From: Marinobacter sp.
GTDB taxonomy: Bacteria; Pseudomonadota; Gammaproteobacteria; Pseudomonadales; Oleiphilaceae
Direction: 5' to 3'
Length of the DNA: 64,000 nucleotides
Assembly: GCA_014359475.1 (NCBI GenBank)
Contig: JACIZI010000001.1
Coordinates: 186,001 to 250,000 of the forward strand
Of this stretch, positions 46,237 through 54,982 are shown in pieces (the first letter of the stretch is position 1; each line of letters begins with the position of its first letter). Position numbers and translations under genes: made by a program. The notes under the pieces were generated by a model. The model had not been told where the DNA came from, ran no database searches, and saw nothing but the letters and a program-made list of their open reading frames with translations.

Positions 46237-47238
46237 ATGGAAATGTTCGATCTTGCCCTGATCTGGGCCTTCATCATTGGTTTTGGCATCATCATGTACG
46301 TGCTGATGGACGGGTTTGACCTGGGTGTTGGCATTCTGTTCCCCTTTGCCCCCTCCGAGGAAGACCGGGACACCATGATGAACTCGGTGGCGCCGGTGTG
46401 GGACGGTAACGAAACATGGCTGGTGCTGGGGGGTGCCGGGCTGCTGGCCGCTTTCCCGCTGGTCTATTCCATCGTATTGCCGGCCCTCTATATCGGTGTC
46501 TTCCTGCTGCTCGCGGGTCTGATTTTCCGGGGTGTGGCGTTTGAGTTCCGGTTCAAGGCCAAAGCCTCCCGCTACCTTTGGAACTGGGCATTTGCCGGCG
46601 GCTCCACCATTGCAGGTTTTGCCCAGGGTGCTGTGGTGGGTGCGTATATTCAGGGGTTCAATACCGAAAACGGTGTGTATGTGGGTGGTGCACTCGACTG
46701 GCTGACCCCTTTCACCGTGCTGACCGGTCTCGGGTTGCTGGCCGGCTATGCGCTGCTGGGCGCCACCTGGCTGATCCTCAAGACCGAGGGACGGCTGCAG
46801 GCATGGGCCCGGCGCATCACCCTGCCGCTCTTGCTCTGTGTGCTGGCTGTGTTTGCGCTGATCAGTGTGTGGACACCCTTCGTGAATGAGCATGTCATGC
46901 AGCGGTGGTTCTCTGGTGTGTCACTGATCTGGGCATTGCCGCTGCTGGCTGTTGCCTGTGCCTTCCAGATCTTCCGCTCCGTTCGCAAGGGCTTTGAGGC
47001 CATGCCGTTTATGGCCACCATGGGGCTGTTCATATTCACTTATCTGGGGCTGCTGGTCAGTCGCTGGCCTTATGTGGTGCCACCGGAGTACACCCTGTGG
47101 GAGGCTGCATCCGCCTATAACTCGCAGTTGTTCCTGCTGCTTGGGCTGCTGTTTGTGATTCCCATTGTGCTGACCTATACCGCCTGGACCTATTGGGTAT
47201 TCCGGGGCAAGGTGCGGGCCGGCGAAGGGTATCACTGA
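46237..47238 (+). CDS. cydB: Cytochrome bd-type quinol oxidase subunit II
   Basis: Partner subunit of CydA, 333 residues, with about eight to nine membrane helices. The family start MYVLMDGFDLGVGILFPF and WDGNETWLVLGGAGLLAAFP are present, as is GVAFEFRFKA. The ATG has AAAGGAGGT upstream, inside the end of cydA. It is cotranscribed between cydA and cydD. Confidence 0.94.
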   Translation: MEMFDLALIWAFIIGFGIIMYVLMDGFDLGVGILFPFAPSEEDRDTMMNSVAPVWDGNETWLVLGGAGLLAAFPLVYSIVLPALYIGVFLLLAGLIFRGVAFEFRFKAKASRYLWNWAFAGGSTIAGFAQGAVVGAYIQGFNTENGVYVGGALDWLTPFTVLTGLGLLAGYALLGATWLILKTEGRLQAWARRITLPLLLCVLAVFALISVWTPFVNEHVMQRWFSGVSLIWALPLLAVACAFQIFRSVRKGFEAMPFMATMGLFIFTYLGLLVSRWPYVVPPEYTLWEAASAYNSQLFLLLGLLFVIPIVLTYTAWTYWVFRGKVRAGEGYH

Positions 47239-47258
47239 CGGATGCCGGGCGGATCGGC

Positions 47259-48983
47259 ATGAGTGAGTCTGCAACCTCTGGCCGCCTCGACCAGAAACGG
47301 GTCCGTGACTGGCTGTCGCAACTGGCCGCTCCGGCCCGCCCCATGATTCGTGGAACCGTGGCATGGGGCATGGCCGCCGGTGCCCTGACGATTGCACAAA
47401 TGGGCCTGCTCGCCTGGATCATTCATCAGGCAGTGGTGGAGTCGGTTGAGGTCAGCGAACTGACCGTCCCGTTCATGGCGTTGCTGGCGGTACTGCTTGC
47501 CCGGGCCCTGTGCCAGGGACTGCAGGCACGCTACGCCGCGGTTTCCAGTCGCCGGATACGCAATTCTCTGCGCCGGTCCTTCACCAGGCGCTTGCATGCC
47601 GCCGGCCCTGTGGCACTGGGTACGGAATCCCCGGCTACCCTTGCCCGGGAATGGCTGGATCATGTGGATGCCCTGCACGGCTACTTTGCTCGATTTCTGC
47701 CGCAAATGCTGCTGGCCGGGCTGGTCCCACTGATGATTCTTATGGTGGTGTTCTGGCTCGACTGGCTGGCCGGGGTGTTCCTGCTTCTTGCAGCACCGCT
47801 GATTCCCTTGTTTATGGCCCTGGTGGGAATGGGTGCAGAAAAGCTTAATCAGCAGCATTTTCGCACCATCAGCCGTTTATCCGGCCAGTTTCTGGATCGT
47901 ATCCGGGCACTGACCACCCTACAATTGTTTGCTGCCGATCGCAGAGCGGCCGATCTTCTGCAGGAACGGTCGGATGCCTACCGTCGGATAACCATGAAAA
48001 CCCTGCGGCTAGCCTTTCTGTCTTCGGCCGTCCTGGAGTTCTTTTCCTCGGTGGCTATCGCTGTTATCGCCATTTATATCGGCTTCGGGCTGCTCGGTTA
48101 TATCCATTTTGGACCTGCCGATTCTCTTACCCTGTTCTCCGGGCTGCTGGTGCTGATGCTCGCCCCAGAGTTTTTTCAGCCCCTGCGACTGCTGGCCCAG
48201 CATTACCATGACCGGGCCGCAGCGCTGGGTGCCGCAGCCGAGCTTCTGGACAGGCTTGAGGATTTACCCGACAAGGCAGTGCAGAAACATGAGAATGTTC
48301 GCAATGCAGATCCGGGTGCCGGCATTGTCCTTGATCAGGTCAGTGCTGGCTTTTACCCCGGCCAGCCGGTGTTCAGCGAGTTGTTTTTAACCCTCGAATC
48401 CGGCTCGGTGACCGCATTGACCGGACCCAGTGGCGGCGGAAAGTCTACCCTGCTGCATCTGCTCGCCGGGTTCCTGAAGCCCGATCAGGGGGAGGTGCGG
48501 ATATTTGGTTTGGCGCCCGGCGAGGTGCGCTTTGGCTGGCTTGGCCAGCAGCCTTTCCTGGTGCATGGCACCTGGGCCGACAATCTGCGCCTGACCACCC
48601 CGGATGCCTCGGATGTGGCGATCGAGACGGCGTTGCGGCAACTCGGACTTGGCGGACTGATTGACGAACGCCCCGAGGGCATCAACAGCCCGGTGTCGGA
48701 ATCCGGTGCCGGACTGTCTGGTGGTCAGGGACGACGGCTGTCGCTGGCGCGGATCCTGGTGGCGAACTATGACCTGATCCTGATGGATGAACCCACTGCC
48801 GGGCTGGACCCGGACAGTGAGGTCTATGTCATTGAGGCGTTGCACAAGCTGGCGGTGCAGGGGAAAACCCTGGTGTTCTCCACCCATCAACCGGCACTGC
48901 TGACCCTGGCGGATCACATCTTGTCTGTATCCGGTCGCGGTCAGGTTCTGGATACAAGTCGGGGAGGCAGGCACTATGAATGA
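47259..48983 (+). CDS. cydD: Thiol/heme-linked ABC exporter subunit CydD
   Basis: One half of the CydDC exporter needed to assemble cytochrome bd, transporting cysteine/glutathione or heme-related cargo. The 574-residue protein has an N-terminal six-helix membrane domain (about 30-320) and a C-terminal ATPase with Walker A GPSGGGKSTLLHLL, signature LSGGQGRRLSLARIL, Walker B LILMDEPTAGLD and H-loop FSTHQPALL. The ATG 47259 is the first start that fits CydD length; the frame is open from 47193. Its TGA overlaps the cydC start by 8 bp. Confidence 0.92.
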   Translation: MSESATSGRLDQKRVRDWLSQLAAPARPMIRGTVAWGMAAGALTIAQMGLLAWIIHQAVVESVEVSELTVPFMALLAVLLARALCQGLQARYAAVSSRRIRNSLRRSFTRRLHAAGPVALGTESPATLAREWLDHVDALHGYFARFLPQMLLAGLVPLMILMVVFWLDWLAGVFLLLAAPLIPLFMALVGMGAEKLNQQHFRTISRLSGQFLDRIRALTTLQLFAADRRAADLLQERSDAYRRITMKTLRLAFLSSAVLEFFSSVAIAVIAIYIGFGLLGYIHFGPADSLTLFSGLLVLMLAPEFFQPLRLLAQHYHDRAAALGAAAELLDRLEDLPDKAVQKHENVRNADPGAGIVLDQVSAGFYPGQPVFSELFLTLESGSVTALTGPSGGGKSTLLHLLAGFLKPDQGEVRIFGLAPGEVRFGWLGQQPFLVHGTWADNLRLTTPDASDVAIETALRQLGLGGLIDERPEGINSPVSESGAGLSGGQGRRLSLARILVANYDLILMDEPTAGLDPDSEVYVIEALHKLAVQGKTLVFSTHQPALLTLADHILSVSGRGQVLDTSRGGRHYE

Positions 48984-50502
48984 GTTGCGCCCCTGGCTTG
49001 CCCTGCTCTTCCGCCGCCCTGGCCGGCTGCTCAATGGCGGTCTGCTGATGCTGGTCACGCTGATTTCCGGTATTGGTCTGCTGGCCCTGTCCGGCTGGTT
49101 TATCACGGCCACGGCGCTGACGGGTTTGCTGCTGGCTGCCGGTGTGCAAGCCAGCATCAACCTCTATGTCCCCGGTGGTGGTATCCGGTTGTTTGCGGTC
49201 TCGCGTACGATTGGCCGCTATCTGGAGCGTCTCTACAACCACGACACGGTGCTGCGCTTACTCAGTGATATCCGGGTATTTCTGTTCCGTCAGTTGTCAG
49301 AAAAGCCGGCGGCACACCGGGCTGCGCAACCGTCCTCACGCTGGCTGTCGCGGTTTATCAATGACGTCGATCAGCTGGATGCGCTCTACCTGCGCCTGGT
49401 CGCACCACCGCTGTTGGCACTGTTGCTGACCATGCTTATCGGAGCGGTTGCGCTCTGGGTGTTCGGGGCTTTTACGTTTCTGCTGGTATGCGGGTTGTTA
49501 ACAGTGGGCCTGTTGGTGGCCACCCTGCTGGCCTGGAGGATAAACCGGCAGCGGGCTGGCAGAGAAGATGCGCAGCGGGATCAGCTTCGCAGCCATATTA
49601 TTGAGCACCTGGACGGACTGGCGGAACTCCAGGCGGCCGGCCGCGCGGGCAGGCATGGGGCGCGGCTGTTGCGGATCGCCAGCCAGATCACCCGGGAACG
49701 GGCCAGTTCGGATACCACCGGAGCCTGGGTGGCATCCATTACCCAGCTACTGGTGAACCTTGCGGTGGTCGCTGCACTGTGGTCAGGCCTGGCCCTGTTT
49801 CAGCAGGACCAGGTCAGTGCTCCATTGCTGGTTCTGCTTCCCCTGGCGGTTATGGGCCTGGGGGAAATCTACTCGGCACTGCCTGAGCCCTTTAGCCGTC
49901 TGGGCGCGACCATTGCCGCCGCCCGACGCATCAATGAGCAGTGCCTGGTGGCATCTGCTGCGCCGCCAGTGCGCGCCTTGCCGGACGGGGGTGCTGCACT
50001 GGTGCTGGATAAGGTGCGGCTGATGAAGGAGCAGCATACGGTGCTGAACTGTTTCAGCCTCTGCGTGAATCAGGGAGAAAGAGTTGCTATTACCGGAAGG
50101 TCCGGCGTGGGCAAGTCGACCCTGGCAGAAGCCATCGCCGGCCTGGTGGAGCCGGTAGCCGGACAGGTCCGCAGTATTCCCCTGGCATTTATGACCCAGA
50201 ATACCGTGATTCTTGAGGACAGCCTGGCGGCCAACCTTCGCATGGCAGCGCCGGACGCAACGGATAAAAGCCTTTGGCGGTTGCTGGAAGCGGTGGAGCT
50301 GCAAGACCGTTTCAGTGCTGAAAAGGACGGGCTGGAGACCTGGCTGGGCACAGCAGGGCGCAGACTGTCGGGCGGTGAGGCGCGCCGCGTGGCGCTTGCG
50401 AGAGTGCTGCTGACGCCGGCGAAACTGTTGGTACTGGATGAACCGTTTACCGGGGTGGACCCGGCGCGGCGGGAACGCATTGCCAGAGCTGTGGAGCCAT
50501 AG
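48976..50502 (+). CDS. cydC: ABC exporter subunit CydC, truncated by an amber codon
   Basis: The second half of CydDC. The frame has 508 codons from ATG 48976 (GGGGAGG upstream) to TAG 50500-50502. Present are the membrane domain, Walker A GRSGVGKSTLAEAI, signature LSGGEARRVALARVL and Walker B LLVLDEPFTGVDP. The H-loop histidine is missing from this product: it lies just after the stop, where the same frame continues for 26 codons (TLIALGHGKDAL, CDRIVLLG) to a second TAG at 50581-50583. A CAG to TAG change would explain the break. It could be a real null allele or a sequencing error. Confidence 0.9.
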   Translation: MNELRPWLALLFRRPGRLLNGGLLMLVTLISGIGLLALSGWFITATALTGLLLAAGVQASINLYVPGGGIRLFAVSRTIGRYLERLYNHDTVLRLLSDIRVFLFRQLSEKPAAHRAAQPSSRWLSRFINDVDQLDALYLRLVAPPLLALLLTMLIGAVALWVFGAFTFLLVCGLLTVGLLVATLLAWRINRQRAGREDAQRDQLRSHIIEHLDGLAELQAAGRAGRHGARLLRIASQITRERASSDTTGAWVASITQLLVNLAVVAALWSGLALFQQDQVSAPLLVLLPLAVMGLGEIYSALPEPFSRLGATIAAARRINEQCLVASAAPPVRALPDGGAALVLDKVRLMKEQHTVLNCFSLCVNQGERVAITGRSGVGKSTLAEAIAGLVEPVAGQVRSIPLAFMTQNTVILEDSLAANLRMAAPDATDKSLWRLLEAVELQDRFSAEKDGLETWLGTAGRRLSGGEARRVALARVLLTPAKLLVLDEPFTGVDPARRERIARAVEP

Positions 50503-50583
50503 CTGAAAGGCAGGACGCTGATCGCACTGGGGCACGGCAAGGATGCTCTGCCCCCCTGCGATCGCATTGTTTTGCTGGGATAG
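50503..50583 (+). pseudogene. cydC: Residual C-terminus of cydC after the amber codon
   Basis: 26 codons plus stop in frame with cydC, encoding LKGRTLIALGHGKDAL and CDRIVLLG, which is the H-loop strand and end expected of an ABC exporter ATPase. It has no start of its own. Confidence 0.8.
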
Positions 50584-50609
50584 TTGCCTTGGTTAGTTAT
50601 CTGGGACAG

Positions 50610-51839
50610 TTACCGGGTTTCCAGCAGCTCGAAGGTCAGGCCCGCATTGCCGGTGAGCCGCTCCAGCAGCTTGCCGTCCAGCAATGATGCCGGAGTCCAG
50701 AATCCACCGGGCTGATCTGGCACGTCGTTGGCCAGGCACACGGCTGCCTCACCCAGCATCTTACTGGTGCTGCCATAACCCGGATCCCGGTCGCCAGTGA
50801 CCTTGGTGATCAGCGTGCGACCGTCTTCGGTCTTACCGACAAAACGCAGATCATAAAAGCCTTTCTCCTGGTTCTCGGGACTTGGACCCTCGCCCGGACT
50901 GGGCACCAGCTTTTCTACCAGCCAGCGGGTGGGGCCAATGGCAGCGGCGGTAAAGAAGGCCCCCATGGCACCGGTAAGGCCGTAGGCCCGCAGGCGACCT
51001 TTGACGCCTGTGCCCACCATCATCGCCTCGTCGTAGGTGAACTCCTTGCCATAACTGGCCTGCTGCAGGGCGTTGGAGCGGTGCACCACTCGGGTATTGA
51101 TGGCTCCCATGACAAACGGAGCCAACCACACAGCAAAGTCCTTGTCATACTCAGCCGCTTTGATAGAGGGCTGACGGCGGTTGGAGTGATGCTGTTTCGG
51201 GCAGATGGAGAAGGGATTGGCCAGCTCCTTGCGCAACTGAGGGTCGGAGCCGGCTTCCCTGGCAAGGTTTATCATGCTGGCCACGGTGCCGCCGGACAGC
51301 CCGCCCTTGGCAACTTTTACCCGCATGCGCACATCCAGGGCCGGTTGACCAAACTGCGCCTGCGCCTGCTGCTGCAGGAACCAGACACCCATATCGGACG
51401 GAATTGAATCAAAGCCACAACAATGGACGATACGGGCTCCGGAGGATTTGGCCTTGTCCTCATATTTTTCGATCATCTTGCGGATCCACTGCACTTCGCC
51501 GGTCAGGTCGCAGTAATCAGTACCGGTTTCAGCGCATACCCGCACCAGTGGCTCACCATAAAGAGCGTAAGGTCCAACGGTGGAGACCACTACCCGGGTT
51601 TGCACGCAGAGGTTCTTCAGTGCGGTTTCATCACTGGCATCGGCGATAATCACCGGCAGGTCTTTGGCGGAGCTGCCAAGGCTTTCTTTCAGGTCATGAA
51701 GCTTCTTTTCCGAACGGCCACCGATGCCCCACTTCAGGGCTTTCCCTACGCCATAGGTACGGTGCAAATAGTCGGTCAGAATCTTGCCGACAAAGCTTGT
51801 GGACCCAAAGACTATGATATCCAAATGTTCCGTGCTCAT
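50610..51839 (-). CDS. Saccharopine dehydrogenase-like / trans-acting enoyl reductase family protein
   Basis: A 409-residue NAD(P)-binding protein. The Rossmann start IIVFGSTSFVGKILTDYL and GIGGRSEKKL are clear, as are TVGPYALYGEPLV and HCCGFDSIPSDMGVWFLQ. This group includes mycobacterial trans-acting enoyl reductases, but in gammaproteobacteria the substrate is unknown. The ATG 51839 is preceded by a GAGGTC stretch. It stands alone between cydC and two small membrane proteins on the other strand. Confidence 0.85.
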   Translation of the reverse strand: MSTEHLDIIVFGSTSFVGKILTDYLHRTYGVGKALKWGIGGRSEKKLHDLKESLGSSAKDLPVIIADASDETALKNLCVQTRVVVSTVGPYALYGEPLVRVCAETGTDYCDLTGEVQWIRKMIEKYEDKAKSSGARIVHCCGFDSIPSDMGVWFLQQQAQAQFGQPALDVRMRVKVAKGGLSGGTVASMINLAREAGSDPQLRKELANPFSICPKQHHSNRRQPSIKAAEYDKDFAVWLAPFVMGAINTRVVHRSNALQQASYGKEFTYDEAMMVGTGVKGRLRAYGLTGAMGAFFTAAAIGPTRWLVEKLVPSPGEGPSPENQEKGFYDLRFVGKTEDGRTLITKVTGDRDPGYGSTSKMLGEAAVCLANDVPDQPGGFWTPASLLDGKLLERLTGNAGLTFELLETR

Positions 51840-52012
51840 GGTGTGACCTCGTGCCTTGCTCTGTTTATGTGCTATGCATTGTGGGTCGGCTCAGGCTTTC
51901 TGGCAAACGGGTTTTCCCCGGGATGCGGGGGAAGCTGTCTCCCCGGCCAATCGTCTTTAGGGACCAATCGGGCAGACTGATGCCACGCAATATCAATCCG
52001 GAGAATCCACCA

Positions 52013-52342
52013 ATGGATTACCTGTTACTGATCGTCAGTCTTGTGTTGCTTGCAGTCTGCGTTTTTTTGTACATACGGATAAAGGACCAGCAGGCGGTGA
52101 TTGATGAACTGCTCGAAGCCAACTCGGATCCAGTGCCCGATGCCGTCCCCGAGATGATCCTCACCCTGCGCGTGAAGGATCCGATCAGTCTGGCCAAGCA
52201 GCAGTCCCAGTCAGCCCGCAAGCTCGCTGACCGTCTGCCAGTGATGGTTACCCGCATGGTTTACCAGGAAGTGCGCAAGGAGCTGGAAAAAGAACTTGGT
52301 GAGCGGGAAATCGACGCTGAAATCAATGTCGAGTATCGCTAG
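52013..52342 (+). CDS. Small membrane-anchored protein
   Basis: A 109-residue protein with an N-terminal membrane helix (YLLLIVSLVLLAVCVFLYI) and a cytoplasmic part ending in a charged helix (YQEVRKELEKELGEREIDAEINVEYR, pieces seen). CCGGAG lies 9 nt before the ATG. It is followed 14 bp later by another small membrane protein, so the two probably act together. No family is recognised. Confidence 0.6.
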   Translation: MDYLLLIVSLVLLAVCVFLYIRIKDQQAVIDELLEANSDPVPDAVPEMILTLRVKDPISLAKQQSQSARKLADRLPVMVTRMVYQEVRKELEKELGEREIDAEINVEYR

Positions 52343-52356
52343 GAGGAACACTGAAC

Positions 52357-52821
52357 ATGTTGCTGACTTCCGTATGCCTGCTGTTGGTAGCCGCCTCGTG
52401 CACCCTGCTGGTGAAAACGATCCGACATTACCATGCAGCTAACCGCCGGGTGATTGCTCTGCGCTCCCGGGCCCTGGTACAGCAAAGCGAAATCCAGAAA
52501 AAGCGTCTGGATCTGCTGGAAACCCGCAATCGCAGCAAAGTGCTGGAAGATACGGTAAGTAACGGCGCTGCAGCCGTGGAAAAGATGCACCGGACTCTGA
52601 CCAACGCCACCTTCGGTTTGATCGACCGTTTTTCCAGTGATGATAAATTCCGGGAAAGCGCCCGCAAGGCAAGGGAAACTCACGACCAGACATCCGACAA
52701 GATCTATAGTGCTCTGCACACCACGAACAAGGCGGCGCATTTGCTGGCTGATATGCTACTCACCAAACGAACGGAAAACCGTATTCGCCGGAGTCACTCA
52801 CGGCGCAGGGATCAGGACTGA
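52357..52821 (+). CDS. Small membrane-anchored coiled-coil protein
   Basis: A 154-residue protein with an N-terminal hydrophobic segment (LTSVCLLLVAASCTLLV) and a long helical part (QQSEIQKKRLDLLETRNRS, KVLEDTVSNGAAAVEKMH) that looks coiled-coil. The C-terminus is very basic (RIRRSHSRRRDQD). AGGAGG stands upstream. It is the second gene of a two-gene unit and ends before a strong bidirectional terminator. No family is recognised. Confidence 0.6.
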   Translation: MLLTSVCLLLVAASCTLLVKTIRHYHAANRRVIALRSRALVQQSEIQKKRLDLLETRNRSKVLEDTVSNGAAAVEKMHRTLTNATFGLIDRFSSDDKFRESARKARETHDQTSDKIYSALHTTNKAAHLLADMLLTKRTENRIRRSHSRRRDQD

Positions 52822-52843
52822 CCGGCATTTTGCTTCAAGTAGC

Positions 52844-52872
52844 AAAAAGGCACCCCGCGGGGTGCCCTTTTT
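52844..52872. terminator. Bidirectional Rho-independent terminator
   Basis: AAAAAGGCACCCC followed directly by GCGGGGTGCCCTTTTT forms a near-perfect GC-rich stem with A and T runs on the two sides. It stands between the convergent ends of the coiled-coil gene (52821) and etfA (52889) and can serve both. Confidence 0.85.
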
Positions 52873-52888
52873 GTGAACTGCCTGAAAG

Positions 52889-53830
52889 TTAAACGACTTT
52901 CTTCAGTTCTTCTTCCAGCTGCGGTACTGCTTCAAACAGATCCGCGACCAGACCGTAGTCTGCTACCTGGAAAATCGGGGCCTCTTCGTCCTTGTTGATC
53001 GCTACGATCACCTTGGAGTCAGACATGCCCGCCAGGTGCTGGATGGCGCCGGAGATACCCACGGCAACGTACAGCTGCGGAGCAACGATCTTGCCGGTCT
53101 GGCCTACCTGCATGTCGTTCGGCACAAAGCCGGCATCAACCGCTGCACGGGATGCGCCCACGGCGGCGCCGAGGATGTCTGCAACCTGCTCCAGCATTTT
53201 GAAGTTGTCACCGTTCTGCATGCCGCGACCACCGGAGATAACGATGTCGGCACTGCCCAGGTCCGGACGGTCGGACTCGGCCATCTGCTCGCTGATGAAG
53301 GTGGAAACGCCTGCATCCTTGACAATGTCGACGTTTTCAACGGTAGCGGAACCGCCTTCAGCGGCTACAGGATCAAACGCGGTCGGACGAACGGTCACAA
53401 CCTTGATGCTGTCGCTGGATTTCACGGTCGCAATGGCGTTACCGGCGTAGATCGGACGAACAAAGGTGTCGTCAGACTCCACTCGAATAATGTCGGATAC
53501 CTGCGCAACGTCCAGCAGCGCAGCAACGCGCGGCATGAAGTCTTTACCAGCGGTGCCGGCACCGGCCAGGATGTGGCTGTAGTTCTTGCCCACTTCGGCA
53601 ATCAGCTCGCCCAGGTTCTCAGCCAGGAAGTGGCCGTAGGCGGCGTTGTCGGCAACCAGAACCTTGTTAACGCCTTCGGCCTTGGCCGCTGCTTCGCCAA
53701 CGGCACCGCAGTTTTCGCCGGCAACCAGAACGTCGATATCGCCACCGATCGCCTTGGCAGCTGCTACAACATTCAGAGTAGACTGCTTCAGGCTGCTGTT
53801 GTCGTGTTCAGCAATTACCAGGATGCTCAT
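52889..53830 (-). CDS. etfA: Electron transfer flavoprotein alpha subunit
   Basis: The 313-residue alpha subunit that binds FAD and, with EtfB, accepts electrons from acyl-CoA dehydrogenases. The C-terminal FAD-binding region is clear (SADIVISGGRGMQ, QLYVAVGISGAIQHLAGM, AINKDEEAPIFQVADYG). The N-terminal domain starts MSILVIAEHDNSSLKQST. It starts one base after the etfB stop, on the same strand. Electrons go to ETF-ubiquinone oxidoreductase, encoded just upstream on the other strand. Confidence 0.96.
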   Translation of the reverse strand: MSILVIAEHDNSSLKQSTLNVVAAAKAIGGDIDVLVAGENCGAVGEAAAKAEGVNKVLVADNAAYGHFLAENLGELIAEVGKNYSHILAGAGTAGKDFMPRVAALLDVAQVSDIIRVESDDTFVRPIYAGNAIATVKSSDSIKVVTVRPTAFDPVAAEGGSATVENVDIVKDAGVSTFISEQMAESDRPDLGSADIVISGGRGMQNGDNFKMLEQVADILGAAVGASRAAVDAGFVPNDMQVGQTGKIVAPQLYVAVGISGAIQHLAGMSDSKVIVAINKDEEAPIFQVADYGLVADLFEAVPQLEEELKKVV

Positions 53831-54580
53831 TCAGATCACCTTCGCTTCGTTCTTCAGTTTATCGACCAGCTCGGCTACGTCGGCTACCTTGATACCTGCT
53901 TCACGGGAGGCAGGTGCTTCCACTTTCAGAGTGGTCAGGCGCGGAGCAATGTCGACACCCAGGTCGGCCGGGCTCATGGAGTCCAGCGGCTTCTTCTTGG
54001 CCTTCATGATGTTCGGCAGAGAGGCGTAGCGCGGCTCATTCAGACGAAGGTCGGTGGTAACCACCGCCGGCAGATTCAGGCCGACGGTAACCAGACCACC
54101 ATCCACTTCACGGGTCACGTTGACCTTGTCGCCTTCAACCACGACTTCGGATGCGAAAGTGCCCTGCCCCATCCCGGTCAGCGCAGCCAGCATCTGGCCG
54201 GTCTGGTTGTTGTCGGTGTCGATGGATTGTTTGCCAAGGATAACCAGCTTGGGCTCCTCCTTCTCCACAACAGACTTGAGCAGCTTGGCCGCTTCGAGGG
54301 ACTGTACCTCTTCGTCTGTTTCAACGTGGATGCCACGGTCAGCGCCCAGAGCCAGAGCAGTACGGATCTGCTCCTGAGCAGCCTTGGGACCGATGGAAAC
54401 AACCACGATCTCACTGGCAACACCTTTTTCCTTCAGTCGAACCGCCTCTTCTACAGCGATCTCGCAGAAAGGGTTCATTGCCATCTTGACGTTGGCCAGG
54501 TCAACACCGGTATTGTCCGGCTTGACGCGAACCTTTACGTTGTAGTCGATTACTCGTTTTACAGCGACCAGAACCTTCAT
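53831..54580 (-). CDS. etfB: Electron transfer flavoprotein beta subunit
   Basis: The 249-residue beta subunit, which binds AMP and forms the dimer with EtfA. Visible are [19 protein letters not shown] at the start, [38 protein letters not shown] (pieces) and the conserved [18 protein letters not shown]. It precedes etfA directly and is divergent from the ETF-QO gene. The shared intergenic region contains a PsrA-type operator. Confidence 0.96.
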   Translation of the reverse strand: MKVLVAVKRVIDYNVKVRVKPDNTGVDLANVKMAMNPFCEIAVEEAVRLKEKGVASEIVVVSIGPKAAQEQIRTALALGADRGIHVETDEEVQSLEAAKLLKSVVEKEEPKLVILGKQSIDTDNNQTGQMLAALTGMGQGTFASEVVVEGDKVNVTREVDGGLVTVGLNLPAVVTTDLRLNEPRYASLPNIMKAKKKPLDSMSPADLGVDIAPRLTTLKVEAPASREAGIKVADVAELVDKLKNEAKVI

Positions 54581-54982
54581 AGATTCCTCGTTCTTCTACG
54601 ATGGGTTTAAATGACTCGCAAAACTGGATTTTGCGGTACCTAATGTCAGGGCGACATAATACTGACGGCAAAGGTGAGTCGGGTCAATAGTCCCGGCCAA
54701 CACTGGCTCCGGTTATTCCGGCCAATCAAAGCCACCTTTATCTACCGACAATGGGCGGCGGACATTCCGCTCACCTGACAGCTGAATCGTCAGTCACAAT
54801 GCCAAAACCTGACGCACAATTCAAACGAACGTTTGTTTGAAATGCAAAATAACGGTATGCTTTTGGCATGAAACACCGGTATTTCCTTGTCCGGGGAGTC
54901 GTCTGACAGCATTTTTACCGGTATGATAGCGCCTGTTAATTACCGCAGGCAAAAACATATAAAGACGTTTGAGGAGACCACC
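54581..54982. other. Divergent intergenic region etfB / ETF-QO gene
   Basis: 402 bp that must hold both promoters. A PsrA-like palindrome lies at 54822-54835 (listed separately). TATGAT near 54922 could be a -10 for the ETF-QO gene. A frame open from 54887 into the ETF-QO gene begins before its best start and is not taken as coding. I see no other element. Confidence 0.55.
54822..54835. promoter_or_regulatory. PsrA-like operator (fatty-acid regulon)
   Basis: CAAAC-GAAC-GTTTG, matching the PsrA-type palindrome (G/CAAAC-N4-GTTTG/C), nested in a wider TTCAAAC...GTTTGAA dyad. It lies between etfBA and the ETF-QO gene, which comparative studies place in PsrA regulons of gammaproteobacteria. Confidence 0.65.

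Noticed and set aside
50500-50502. Amber codon in cydC read as pyrrolysine or another programmed residue
   Set aside because: No known reason for Pyl in CydC, no pyl genes seen, and the site fits a plain CAG-to-TAG change.
53036-54610. Long plus-strand open frame (524 codons) opposite etfA and etfB
   Set aside because: Spans two real genes and their junction on the other strand; composition is low-complexity His/Gly-like antisense.
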